The translations under genes were made by a program, and so were the position numbers. The notes beneath the pieces were generated by a model. The model had not been told where the DNA came from and searched no databases. It saw only the letters and a program-made list of their open reading frames with translations. This document shows positions 1 through 5,110 of a stretch of 5,110 nucleotides of DNA, in pieces. Position 1 is the first letter of the stretch. Each line of letters opens with the position of its first letter. This DNA comes from Devosia sp. (GTDB lineage Bacteria; Pseudomonadota; Alphaproteobacteria; Rhizobiales; Devosiaceae): the NCBI GenBank assembly GCA_028290225.1, contig JAQGKH010000108.1, forward strand, positions 1 through 5,110, given 5' to 3'.

Positions 1-342
1 TGGCGCGACGCCGATATCCTGGGGCAATTGGAAGTGGCGCTGCGCGAAGGGGTGATGGAGCGCATTTATTACGACCAGGATTTTCTGAACCTGGTGTTCA
101 AGCGGCGCTGGCTGCAACTGCCCTGGCGCTGGAACACCATCGATGCGCGCCACGCCCATGAAGGGCTCGACCCGGCTATCCTGCATTACACCGGCGAAGC
201 CAAGCCCTGGGGCATTTTTGCCGGCATGTTGCACTGGGTCGCCTTTGGGCGGCTGTATCGGCATGTGATGGGCAATGAGCTGTTCTACCGCTTTGCCCGC
301 CATCGCTGGAAACGATGGTGGATGAAGAAGCTGTCCCGCTAG
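1..342 (+). CDS. GT8-family glycosyltransferase, C-terminal part (5' end outside window)
   Basis: The reading frame is open from the first base and ends at TAG 340-342, so 113 C-terminal residues are visible and the start lies to the left. Family GT8 enzymes transfer a sugar from a nucleotide-sugar donor with retention of configuration; bacterial members such as LgtC build lipopolysaccharide or other surface glycans on the cytoplasmic side of the inner membrane. The visible part shows the family's C-terminal signature in order: DQDFLN (visible residues 25-30), LPWRWN (40-45) and HYTGEAKPW (62-70). In LgtC the His of this last motif is a metal ligand and the motif contacts the nucleotide. The N-terminal DXD motif would be outside the window. 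The extreme C-terminus is rich in Arg, Lys and Trp, which would suit contact with the membrane surface (inference). A TTG at 28 could be mistaken for a start, but the family motifs need more sequence upstream. The donor and acceptor are unknown. Confidence 0.85.
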   Translation, partial: WRDADILGQLEVALREGVMERIYYDQDFLNLVFKRRWLQLPWRWNTIDARHAHEGLDPAILHYTGEAKPWGIFAGMLHWVAFGRLYRHVMGNELFYRFARHRWKRWWMKKLSR

Positions 343-343
343 G

Positions 344-362
344 GGGCAGGGCACCGCTGCCC
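344..362. terminator. Hairpin between two convergent genes, possible bidirectional terminator
   Basis: The sequence reads GGGCAG, a 7-base loop, then CTGCCC: a perfect 6-bp GC-rich stem. It starts 2 bases after the stop of the + strand GT8 gene and lies 20 bases beyond the stop of the minus-strand transferase gene. Flanking G and C runs (342-343 with 364-365) could lengthen the stem across a mismatch. The position between two converging genes suits shared termination, but neither strand has a proper U-tract, so function is uncertain. Confidence 0.35.
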
Positions 363-381
363 GCCCCTTCACATTCCAGCA

Positions 382-1182
382 TCAGCCCAGCGCAACGCCT
401 TCGCGTTCGCACAACTGCCACAAGGCGCTGCCCGGCTGGGGCAGCGGGAGGGCGGCGCGGCCGCGGCGGGTGAGTTGCGAGCGCCACAGATGCACGCCCA
501 GCGTTTCGGGGCGCAGCGCACCATCGATGCTGCTGCCCGGCTGCATCAGGGTGGGGATCTGCTCATAGGCCAGGGGGTAGAACACCGACGCAGGCTGCAC
601 CCGCTCGAGCAGCCCGCGCCTGGCGGCGAAATGGGTGAGGGCAAAGGGGCCGGTGGCGCCGAACTGCATCTGGTGCGGCAGCACAGTTTGCCCGAGCAGC
701 CGCCGCGCCGCCACTTCCAGCCTGCGGCCCAGCGGCAGGTGCGGCTCCAGCAGCGGCCGGCGCCCCGGCGCAAAGATGCCCAGCAGATCATCGAGCAGCG
801 GGGCATCGGCGGGAATATGGAGCACGGCATTGTTGACCGAGCCGGGCCGCTCCCACCCCATCAGGTAATCGGGCTCCGGCGGCAGCGGGCGCACGCAATA
901 CATGTCGAGATCGGCATAGATGCCGGCGCCGGCGCGCAGCAGCCGGAGGCGGAACTGGTCCGAGAACACCGCAGGCGTGCCTCGGTCCTTGTAGAACACC
1001 AGCGCCTCGCGCCCCAGGATCGCGGCGGCATCGCGCCATTCGGCACCCGGCGGGAGTTCCAGCCGATCAAAGCTGTAAACGGCGACGGCATGGCCCTGGC
1101 GCACAAAGGACGCGATGGAGAGCCGCTCCAGCCAGCCAATAGGGCCGTGCCAGAACGTAACGATGCTGGGCCGGGCGCTCAC
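382..1182 (-). CDS. GT32-like DXD sugar transferase
   Basis: This 266-residue protein resembles the 'glycosyltransferase sugar-binding region containing DXD motif' group (GT32-like, related to capsular polysaccharide synthesis and alpha-1,4-glycosyltransferase proteins). Near the N-terminus is FWHGPIGWLERLSIASF (residues 10-26), the usual opening strand and helix of this family. The core follows: SDQFRLRLL (74-82), then GAGIYADLDMYCVRPL (85-100), with the DXD motif at D91-L-D93 expected to bind the metal and nucleotide-sugar diphosphate. Later family-like segments are VNNAVL (116-121), GATGPFALT (175-183) and HLWRS (231-235). No signal peptide or membrane helix is evident, so it is probably cytoplasmic. 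The start is GTG at 1182; the frame stays open upstream to a stop at 1261-1263, but I see no other usual start codon there, and the homologous N-terminus begins at this GTG. Its ribosome binding site is weak. It converges on the GT8 gene, suggesting a surface-glycan locus to the left. Donor and acceptor cannot be predicted. Confidence 0.82.
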   Translation of the reverse strand: MSARPSIVTFWHGPIGWLERLSIASFVRQGHAVAVYSFDRLELPPGAEWRDAAAILGREALVFYKDRGTPAVFSDQFRLRLLRAGAGIYADLDMYCVRPLPPEPDYLMGWERPGSVNNAVLHIPADAPLLDDLLGIFAPGRRPLLEPHLPLGRRLEVAARRLLGQTVLPHQMQFGATGPFALTHFAARRGLLERVQPASVFYPLAYEQIPTLMQPGSSIDGALRPETLGVHLWRSQLTRRGRAALPLPQPGSALWQLCEREGVALG

Positions 1183-1270
1183 AATGGGTAGGTGTCCGTC
1201 GTGGAAAAGCCGGGCAGCTGGCCATGACCAGGCGTGCCCCCGCTGAAGGGTGATTTGCCCCTAAGTGCCG

Positions 1271-1308
1271 CAAGCGACCGCTTGGGGCAAGCCCCGGCAG
1301 CAGCCGGG
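1271..1308. repeat. Adjacent and overlapping inverted repeats in the non-coding gap
   Basis: Two short perfect inverted repeats lie side by side: CAAGCG/CGCTTG (1271-1276 with 1279-1284) and CCCGGC/GCCGGG (1293-1298 with 1303-1308, loop AGCA). Between them, GGGG (1284-1287) can also pair with CCCC (1292-1295), and CTTG (1281-1284) with CAAG (1288-1291), so alternative and mutually exclusive folds are possible. They lie in the leader region upstream of the GT32-like gene. No role is demonstrated. Confidence 0.4.
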
Positions 1309-1331
1309 TCCTACTGAACCGGCAGGCAGTG

Positions 1332-1358
1332 CTGGCGCGCGGCCCGACCGGGCGCCAG
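1332..1358 (-). terminator. GC-rich hairpin just after the secreted-protein gene, possible terminator
   Basis: The stem CTGGCGC (1332-1338) pairs perfectly with GCGCCAG (1352-1358), and CCC/GGG (1343-1345 with 1350-1352) offers an alternative inner pairing. It begins about 10 bases downstream of the TAA stop of the minus-strand gene ending at 1369, where a terminator is expected. There is no U-run after the stem on the minus strand, so it is either a Rho-assisted or weak terminator, or an mRNA 3'-end stabilising hairpin. Confidence 0.4.
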
Positions 1359-1368
1359 TGCGTGGCGT

Positions 1369-1884
1369 TTAATTGGTCGTGGGCGTAGTGGCTGCGCCCG
1401 CACCGGTGGGCGACATGGGAGCGCTGGAGTTTGACCCGGCGCCGGTGGTGAAGCCACCAGCCTGGCAATCTTCCATATCGATCATCGAAACGTCGATATC
1501 GAGGGTTTGGGCAGGCGCTGTTTGCGTTGCTGCACCGGCGGCCGGGGTTGCCGGATCGGCGAGCGAGCCTGCGGCATTGCTGTTGGAGGCATCGGTGGCC
1601 CCGTCATTGCCACCCAGGGCGGTGGCGCCGCCGATGGAAGGGGCAGACGGATTGGTGCCGGCCGTGGCTTCGGGTGTGGTGGCCGTGCTGGTGGCACCGC
1701 CCGATTGCCCCTGGGTGGCCGGGGCGTTGTTGTTCGACAGGGTGTCGCAATGGGCCTGAATGGCGCCCACCTGGTTGTTGGGCACATCAACGCCATTGAG
1801 CGTATAGCTTTGCGCCAGGCTTGAGCCGCACATGCCGCTCACCAGCAAGGTCAACGCCGCAGCAATGCTTGTTGTCCTAGTCAT
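1369..1884 (-). CDS. Secreted low-complexity Ala/Thr/Gly-rich protein of unknown function
   Basis: I do not recognise this 171-residue protein. It starts with a convincing Sec signal peptide: basic MTRTTS, a hydrophobic core AAALTLLVSGMCG, and a likely signal peptidase I site SLA|QS after residue 24. The Cys at 19 is not in a proper lipobox, so a lipoprotein is unlikely. The mature protein has two less repetitive segments flanking a linker: an N-terminal piece (about 25-50, with NGVDVPNNQVGAIQAHC) and an acidic piece near the C-terminus (TLDIDVSMIDMEDCQ, 127-141). Between them and at the tail are Ala, Thr, Gly, Ser, Asn and Pro-rich stretches, probably disordered. The mature chain has exactly two Cys, C46 and C140, one in each segment, which could form a disulfide in the periplasm (inference). 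The gene is real: ATG start, strong AGGAG site 7 bases upstream, TAA stop, credible signal peptide. It lies 130 bases downstream of sitD on the same strand, so read-through from the metal transporter operon is possible but not shown. Confidence 0.72.
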   Translation of the reverse strand: MTRTTSIAAALTLLVSGMCGSSLAQSYTLNGVDVPNNQVGAIQAHCDTLSNNNAPATQGQSGGATSTATTPEATAGTNPSAPSIGGATALGGNDGATDASNSNAAGSLADPATPAAGAATQTAPAQTLDIDVSMIDMEDCQAGGFTTGAGSNSSAPMSPTGAGAATTPTTN

Positions 1885-1891
1885 CGGGTTT

Positions 1892-1896
1892 CTCCT
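1892..1896 (-). promoter_or_regulatory. Strong ribosome binding site of the secreted-protein gene
   Basis: On the minus strand the leader reads AGGAG inside a purine-rich stretch (GGGAAGAGGAGAAA), 7 bases before the ATG at 1884-1882. This near-ideal Shine-Dalgarno site fixes the start and supports the gene as genuinely translated. Confidence 0.75.
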
Positions 1897-1900
1897 CTTC

Positions 1901-1921
1901 CCTTGGGCGTGTCGCCCCAGG
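1901..1921. repeat. Inverted repeat in the leader of the secreted-protein gene
   Basis: CCTTGGGCG (1901-1909) and CGCCCCAGG (1913-1921) form a 9-bp stem with one mismatch (1904/1918) and a 3-base loop. On the minus strand it lies a few bases upstream of the ribosome binding site at 1892-1896. It could be a leader hairpin affecting translation or mRNA stability, or part of a termination signal after sitD; the absence of a U-run argues against a classical terminator. The rest of the gap 1885-2014 shows no convincing sigma-70 promoter by eye. Confidence 0.4.
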
Positions 1922-2014
1922 GTTAACGGAGCGGGCGGGCAGGCGTTGCCCCGGCCCTATCATCAGTCACACGGCGCCGCCCCCCGGCAAGGCCAAAGCG
2001 CCGGCGAAAGGCGT

Positions 2015-2851
2015 TCAGGCGGCCAGGGGCGCGGGGCGGCGCGTGGTCCACACAAAGCTCGCCACAAACCCGGCGGTGAGCAGCAGCACGATGGTGGGAG
2101 CGGGCGCGGAGTTGATGAAGAAGCTGAGGTAAATGCCAAGCAGCGAGCAGGTCACCGAAATGGCGGTGGCCACCAGCATCATCGGCCCGAAGCGCTTGCA
2201 GAGGAGAAAGGCGATGGCGCCCGGCCCCACCAGCATGGCGACCACCAGCACAATGCCCACCGCGGCAAGTGCGGCCACAATGGTCAGCGACAGCATGACC
2301 AGGAGCCCGTAATGAAGCCAGCGCACCGGCAGCCCGATGGCGCCGGCCTGCTGGGGATCGAAGGTGAACAGCAGCAGGTCCCGCCATTTGGCAGCAATGG
2401 CGCCGCACACCAGAAGGGCAATGATGCCGGACAGGGCGATGTCGCCGCCATCCACGCCCAGGATATCGCCAAAAAGGATATGATCGAGATGCACGTCGCT
2501 CTGGATCGCGGTGTAAAGCACGATGCCGAGCCCGAAAAGGCCCGCAAACACCACGCCCATCACCGTATCTTCCTTGATCCGGCTGTGCTCGGTCAGGTAG
2601 CCCACCGACAGGGCGCACCCCATGCCGGCCACAAAGGCGCCGACCCCGAAGGGCAGGCCCACCAGATAAGCGAGCACGACGCCGGGCAGCACGGCGTGGG
2701 AAATCGCATCGCCCATCAAGGACCAGCCCTTGAGCACCAAAAAGCACGACAGCAGCGCGGTCGGGATGGCCACCAGCACAGCGATCAGCATGGCCTGCGT
2801 CATGAAGGGGAAGGTGAAAGGCCACCAGGCGTAAAGCCAGAAAGTGCTCAT
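2015..2851 (-). CDS. sitD: Manganese/iron ABC transporter permease SitD
   Basis: This 278-residue integral membrane protein is the second permease of a SitABCD (YfeABCD-like) divalent metal importer, ABC-3 family. It shows the family core LKGWSLMGDAISHAVLPG (residues 40-57), RIKEDTVMGVVFAGLFGLG (91-109) and the segment DVHLDHILFGDILGV (119-133), which is typical of SitD/YfeD and separates it from SitC. GAIGLP (170-175) falls where the cytoplasmic coupling loop to the ATPase is expected. Hydrophobic segments at roughly 18-40, 53-66, 69-86, 96-115, 139-154, 181-216, 222-246 and 252-268 fit the 7-9 helices usual for these permeases. The length is normal. The ATG at 2851-2849 overlaps the sitC stop by 4 bases (ATGA) and has its own AGGGAG site inside the end of sitC. 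It is expected to pair with SitC to form the transmembrane path. It is the last gene of the operon. Confidence 0.92.
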   Translation of the reverse strand: MSTFWLYAWWPFTFPFMTQAMLIAVLVAIPTALLSCFLVLKGWSLMGDAISHAVLPGVVLAYLVGLPFGVGAFVAGMGCALSVGYLTEHSRIKEDTVMGVVFAGLFGLGIVLYTAIQSDVHLDHILFGDILGVDGGDIALSGIIALLVCGAIAAKWRDLLLFTFDPQQAGAIGLPVRWLHYGLLVMLSLTIVAALAAVGIVLVVAMLVGPGAIAFLLCKRFGPMMLVATAISVTCSLLGIYLSFFINSAPAPTIVLLLTAGFVASFVWTTRRPAPLAA

Positions 2852-3702
2852 TGGGCGATCTCCCTGGCGGCGCGTCGGCGGGCGGCGAGGGTGCCGTGCT
2901 TGGGCGCAAACAGGAAGGCGAGCAGGAAAACCATGGTCTGGAGCACCACGATCACTCCCCCGGTAGCGCCATCGAGGAAAAAGGACAGATAGGCGCCAAG
3001 AAGGCTCGACAGCGTGCCCACCAGCACGGCGATGGCGATGACCCGCCCGAACCGGTCAGCCAGGAGATAAGCGGTGGCGCCGGGGGTGACCACCATGGCG
3101 ATCACCAGAAAGGCGCCGACGGTCTGCATGGCGGCCACCGTGGAGGCGCTGAGCACCGTGAAAAAGATCAGCTTGAGCAGCGGCGGATTGAGGCCGATGG
3201 AGCGGGCATGCGACTCGTCAAAGAAAGTCACCATCAGGTCCTTCCAGAGGAGGAGCATGACGGCAAGGGTGACTACCGAGATGATCACCAACTGCAGGGT
3301 TTCATCGGGGGTGACGGCGAGGATATTGCCCATCACGATGGTCTGGATGTTGACCGAAGTGGGCGCCAGCGAAATCATGAACAGCCCCAGCCCGAAAAAG
3401 CCGGTGAAGATCAGCCCGATCACCGCATCTTCCTTGAGCTTGGTGCGCTGGGACAGGAACAGCATGGCGGCGGCGGCCAGACCGCCCGAGAGGAACGCGC
3501 CCAGCGAAAAGGGCAGCCCGAGCATATAGGCGCCCGCCACTCCGGGTACGATGGAGTGGGATAGGGCATCCCCGATCAGGCTCCACCCCTTGAGCATCAG
3601 ATAAGCCGACAAAAAGGCGCAGACGCCGCCCACCAGCGCCGACACCCAGATAGCGTTGATCATGTAATGGTAATTGAACGGCAGCAGCAGCGTTTCGATC
3701 AT
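2848..3702 (-). CDS. sitC: Manganese/iron ABC transporter permease SitC
   Basis: This 284-residue permease of the ABC-3 family forms, with SitD, the inner-membrane channel for Mn2+/Fe2+ delivered by SitA. Diagnostic segments are LMLKGWSLIGDALSHSIVPG (residues 35-54), KLKEDAVIGLIFTGFFGLG (88-106), SVNIQTIVMGNILAV (116-130), ARSIGLN (166-172, likely at the ATPase coupling loop) and VVTPGATAYLLADRFG (204-219). Hydrophobic stretches at about 14-36, 51-84 (two helices), 93-113, 136-152, 176-208, 220-242 and 248-267 fit the family topology. The basic, Ala-rich tail (KHGTLAARRRAAREIAQ) would be cytoplasmic. It is paralogous to SitD: the GWSL-GDA-SH core and the KED segment occupy the same places, consistent with an old gene duplication. 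Start ATG 3702-3700 overlaps the sitB stop as ATGA, and its own stop overlaps sitD in the same way, implying translational coupling. Confidence 0.93.
   Translation of the reverse strand: MIETLLLPFNYHYMINAIWVSALVGGVCAFLSAYLMLKGWSLIGDALSHSIVPGVAGAYMLGLPFSLGAFLSGGLAAAAMLFLSQRTKLKEDAVIGLIFTGFFGLGLFMISLAPTSVNIQTIVMGNILAVTPDETLQLVIISVVTLAVMLLLWKDLMVTFFDESHARSIGLNPPLLKLIFFTVLSASTVAAMQTVGAFLVIAMVVTPGATAYLLADRFGRVIAIAVLVGTLSSLLGAYLSFFLDGATGGVIVVLQTMVFLLAFLFAPKHGTLAARRRAAREIAQ
2860..2865 (-). promoter_or_regulatory. Ribosome binding site of sitD inside the 3' end of sitC
   Basis: On the minus strand AGGGAG lies 8 bases before the sitD ATG, within the last codons of sitC. It gives SitD independent ribosome loading in addition to coupling through the ATGA overlap, and supports the chosen start. 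Confidence 0.6.
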
Positions 3703-4574
3703 GACTCGCCGCCCGACTGCTGGTGGGTCATCTTGCCCTTTTCGCCATACATGACGAGCGGGCGCTCGTCATCGGTGAGCACCGAAACCTGGCGCGGATC
3801 ATCGTCGGAATGCAGGCCATGGCCGGCCAGCACGAAGTGCCGAAGCGCCCCGCCAAAGGTCAGCTCCAGGTTTTCGCGGGTAAAGATTGCAGCGGTGGGG
3901 CCGTGCGCCAGCACCGTGCCCTTCACCAGAACGGTGCGATCGCAAAATTCGGGAACCGAACCCAGATTATGGGTCGAGACCAGCATCACCTTGCCTTCGT
4001 CGCGCAGCGCGCGCAGCAGGGCGATGATTGCGTCCTCGGTCTTGACGTCGACGCCGGTGAAGGGCTCGTCGAGGAGGATCACCGCCGATTCCTGCGCCAG
4101 GGCGCGGGCGAGAAACACCCGCTTGCGCTGCCCGCCCGACAATTCGCCGATCTGGCGCTTGCGGAAGGCGAGCATGTCGACCCGCTCCAGCGCCGAGGTG
4201 ACCATGGCGTGATCGACGGGGCGAGGAATGCGGAACAGGTTCATGTGCCCGAACCGGCCCATCATCACCACATCTTCCACCAGCACCGGGAAGTTCCAGT
4301 CCACATCCTCGCTTTGCGGCACATAGGCGACGAGATTGCGCTTGAGCGCCGTTTTGCCGGGCAGGCCCAGGATGCTGACCGAGCCGGTGCTGAGGGGCAC
4401 AAAGCCCATGATGGCCTTGAACAGCGTCGATTTGCCTGAACCGTTGACCCCGACCAGCGCGGTGATGGTGCCGCGCGGAATGGCAAAGCTGGCATGGCGC
4501 AAGGCGGTGTGGCCATTGCGATAGGCCACGGTGATGTCGGCGATCTCGAGACCGGGTTCGGCAAGGGCGTTCAA
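3699..4574 (-). CDS. sitB: Manganese/iron ABC transporter ATP-binding protein SitB
   Basis: This 291-residue cytoplasmic ATPase drives the Sit metal importer by ATP binding and hydrolysis as a dimer beneath SitC/SitD. All motifs are intact: Walker A GVNGSGKST (residues 42-50), Q-loop Q87 in YVPQSEDVDW, signature LSGGQ (145-149), Walker B VILLDEP (165-171, with D169 and catalytic E170), D-loop GVD (174-176) and H-loop H202 in STHNLG. The Q-loop context PQSEDVDWNFP is typical of metal-type (Mn/Zn/Fe) ABC ATPases. After the core, from about residue 240, a tail contains GGALRHFVLAG, an acidic HSDDDPRQVSVLTDDE segment and a short hydrophilic end. The start is TTG at 4574-4572, overlapping the sitA stop as TTGA; no ATG occurs before M44-type core residues, and the N-terminus from this TTG matches the family length. 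The stop overlaps sitC as ATGA. A GTG at codon 16 is less likely because it would cut the first beta strand. Confidence 0.93.
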   Translation of the reverse strand: MNALAEPGLEIADITVAYRNGHTALRHASFAIPRGTITALVGVNGSGKSTLFKAIMGFVPLSTGSVSILGLPGKTALKRNLVAYVPQSEDVDWNFPVLVEDVVMMGRFGHMNLFRIPRPVDHAMVTSALERVDMLAFRKRQIGELSGGQRKRVFLARALAQESAVILLDEPFTGVDVKTEDAIIALLRALRDEGKVMLVSTHNLGSVPEFCDRTVLVKGTVLAHGPTAAIFTRENLELTFGGALRHFVLAGHGLHSDDDPRQVSVLTDDERPLVMYGEKGKMTHQQSGGES

Positions 4575-5110
4575 GGGCGCAATCCCGCAACAATGGTGGA
4601 AGTGGTAACGGCAAGCAGATCAAGGAAAGTGGGGACCGGGCCGTCGGCAGCGGACAGGGAGTCCACATAAAGCACCCCGCCATAGCGGGCGCCGGTTTCC
4701 CGCGCCACCTGCTCGGCCGGGCGCGGGGACACGGTGGATTCCGAAAACACCGCCGGAATGGCATTGGCACGGACGGCGTCGATCACCCGGCGCACCTGCT
4801 GGGGCGTGCCCTGCTGATCGGCATTGATGGGCCAAAGGTACAACTCCTGCAGCCCCAGGTCGCGCGCCAGGTAGGAAAACGCGCCTTCCGAGGACACGAG
4901 CCAGCGGCGCTCAACCGGAATGGCCTCGATCTGGGCGCGCAACGGCGCGATCGCCGCCTCGATACGAGCGGAATAAGCGGCAGCATTGGCGGTGTAGGTG
5001 GCGGCATTGGCCGGATCGTATCGCACAAAGGCATCCCGGATATTGCGGATGTAAACCACGGCATTGGCCGAGGACATCCAGGCATGGGGGTTGGGCTTGC
5101 CCTGGTAGGG
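4571..5110 (-). CDS. sitA: Manganese/iron-binding periplasmic protein SitA, C-terminal part (5' end outside window)
   Basis: The frame is open to the window edge, giving 179 C-terminal residues that start PYQGKPNPHAWMS; an internal ATG at 5077 is not the true start because family sequence continues upstream of it. SitA is a cluster A-I (ZnuA/PsaA/MntA-like) metal-binding protein that delivers ions to SitC/SitD. Three of the four usual ligands are visible: His in NPHAW (visible residue 9), Glu in SSEGAFSYLA (75) and Asp in YVDSLS (150). The first His lies outside. Glu at the third position, with the following YLWPINADQQGTPQQ segment, resembles the manganese/iron group (PsaA) rather than zinc proteins, which carry His there. 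Another conserved segment is AVFSESTVSPRPAEQVARETGA (shown as about residues 120-141). The end TFLDLLAVTTSTIVAGL is typical. The stop TGA overlaps the TTG start of sitB by 4 bases. The signal peptide, promoter and any Mur/Fur operator are beyond the right edge. Confidence 0.92.
   Translation of the reverse strand, partial: PYQGKPNPHAWMSSANAVVYIRNIRDAFVRYDPANAATYTANAAAYSARIEAAIAPLRAQIEAIPVERRWLVSSEGAFSYLARDLGLQELYLWPINADQQGTPQQVRRVIDAVRANAIPAVFSESTVSPRPAEQVARETGARYGGVLYVDSLSAADGPVPTFLDLLAVTTSTIVAGLRP

Noticed and set aside
28..342. TTG at 28 as the start of a small complete protein
   Set aside because: The frame is open to the window edge and the GT8 motifs need an upstream domain, so this is a truncated gene rather than a small one.
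475..1191. + strand open frame (238 codons) opposite the GT32-like gene
   Set aside because: The minus-strand product has the DXD and other family motifs. The + product is Arg/Gln/His-rich and matches nothing, so it is a shadow.
1373..1759. + strand open frame opposite the secreted-protein gene, Val/Ala/Pro-rich
   Set aside because: I considered whether the real gene could be on this strand. The minus-strand frame has an ATG, a strong ribosome binding site and a proper signal peptide, while the + frame has none of these.
1865..1884. Lipoprotein signal (Cys 19) in the secreted protein
   Set aside because: The residues before the Cys are S-G-M, which do not fit the lipobox pattern; a signal peptidase I site at SLA|QS is much better.
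1940..1990. Possible sigma-70 promoter upstream of the secreted-protein gene on the minus strand
   Set aside because: A TTGCCG and an AT-richer GATGATAG stretch are present, but the spacing and -10 match are poor, so I do not list it as a feature.
1832..2992. Long + strand open frame (386 codons) opposite sitD
   Set aside because: It is antisense to a clearly recognisable permease. Its translation is rich in His, Gln, Gly and Arg with no domain, as expected from the complement of GC-rich coding DNA.
3723..4439. + strand open frame (238 codons) opposite sitB
   Set aside because: sitB has every ABC ATPase motif intact on the minus strand; the opposite frame has biased composition and no recognisable motif.

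Overview
The window is GC-rich bacterial DNA with tightly packed genes, and the proteins read as alphaproteobacterial. The four-gene SitABCD-type metal transporter, the high GC, the TTG and GTG starts and the 4-base gene overlaps suggest Hyphomicrobiales (Rhizobiales), possibly a Devosia-like lineage. That placement is inference from protein style, not from a marker gene.

The left end (1-342, + strand) holds the C-terminal part of a GT8-family glycosyltransferase. It converges, across a 39-base gap containing a GC-rich hairpin, with a complete GT32-like (DXD) sugar transferase on the minus strand (382-1182). Both probably decorate surface polysaccharide or lipopolysaccharide, but the acceptors cannot be read from the sequence. 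A 186-base non-coding gap (1183-1368) follows, carrying three adjacent inverted repeats.

Next comes an unrecognised, probably exported, Ala/Thr/Gly-rich protein of 171 residues (1369-1884, minus strand). It has a clear signal peptide, a strong ribosome binding site and a 5' leader hairpin.

The right half (2015-5110) is a minus-strand metal-ion ABC transporter operon, read from right to left: the solute-binding protein SitA (cut by the window edge), the ATPase SitB, and the membrane subunits SitC and SitD. All three junctions are 4-base stop/start overlaps, so the genes are almost certainly co-transcribed and translationally coupled. SitA would capture Mn2+ (or Fe2+) in the periplasm, the SitC/SitD pair would form the channel, and SitB would power transport. 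The operon promoter and any Mur/Fur-type operator lie beyond the right edge.

I found no RNA gene, CRISPR array, insertion sequence or tRNA, and no convincing novel system. The least explained items are the small secreted protein and the structured non-coding DNA on either side of it.
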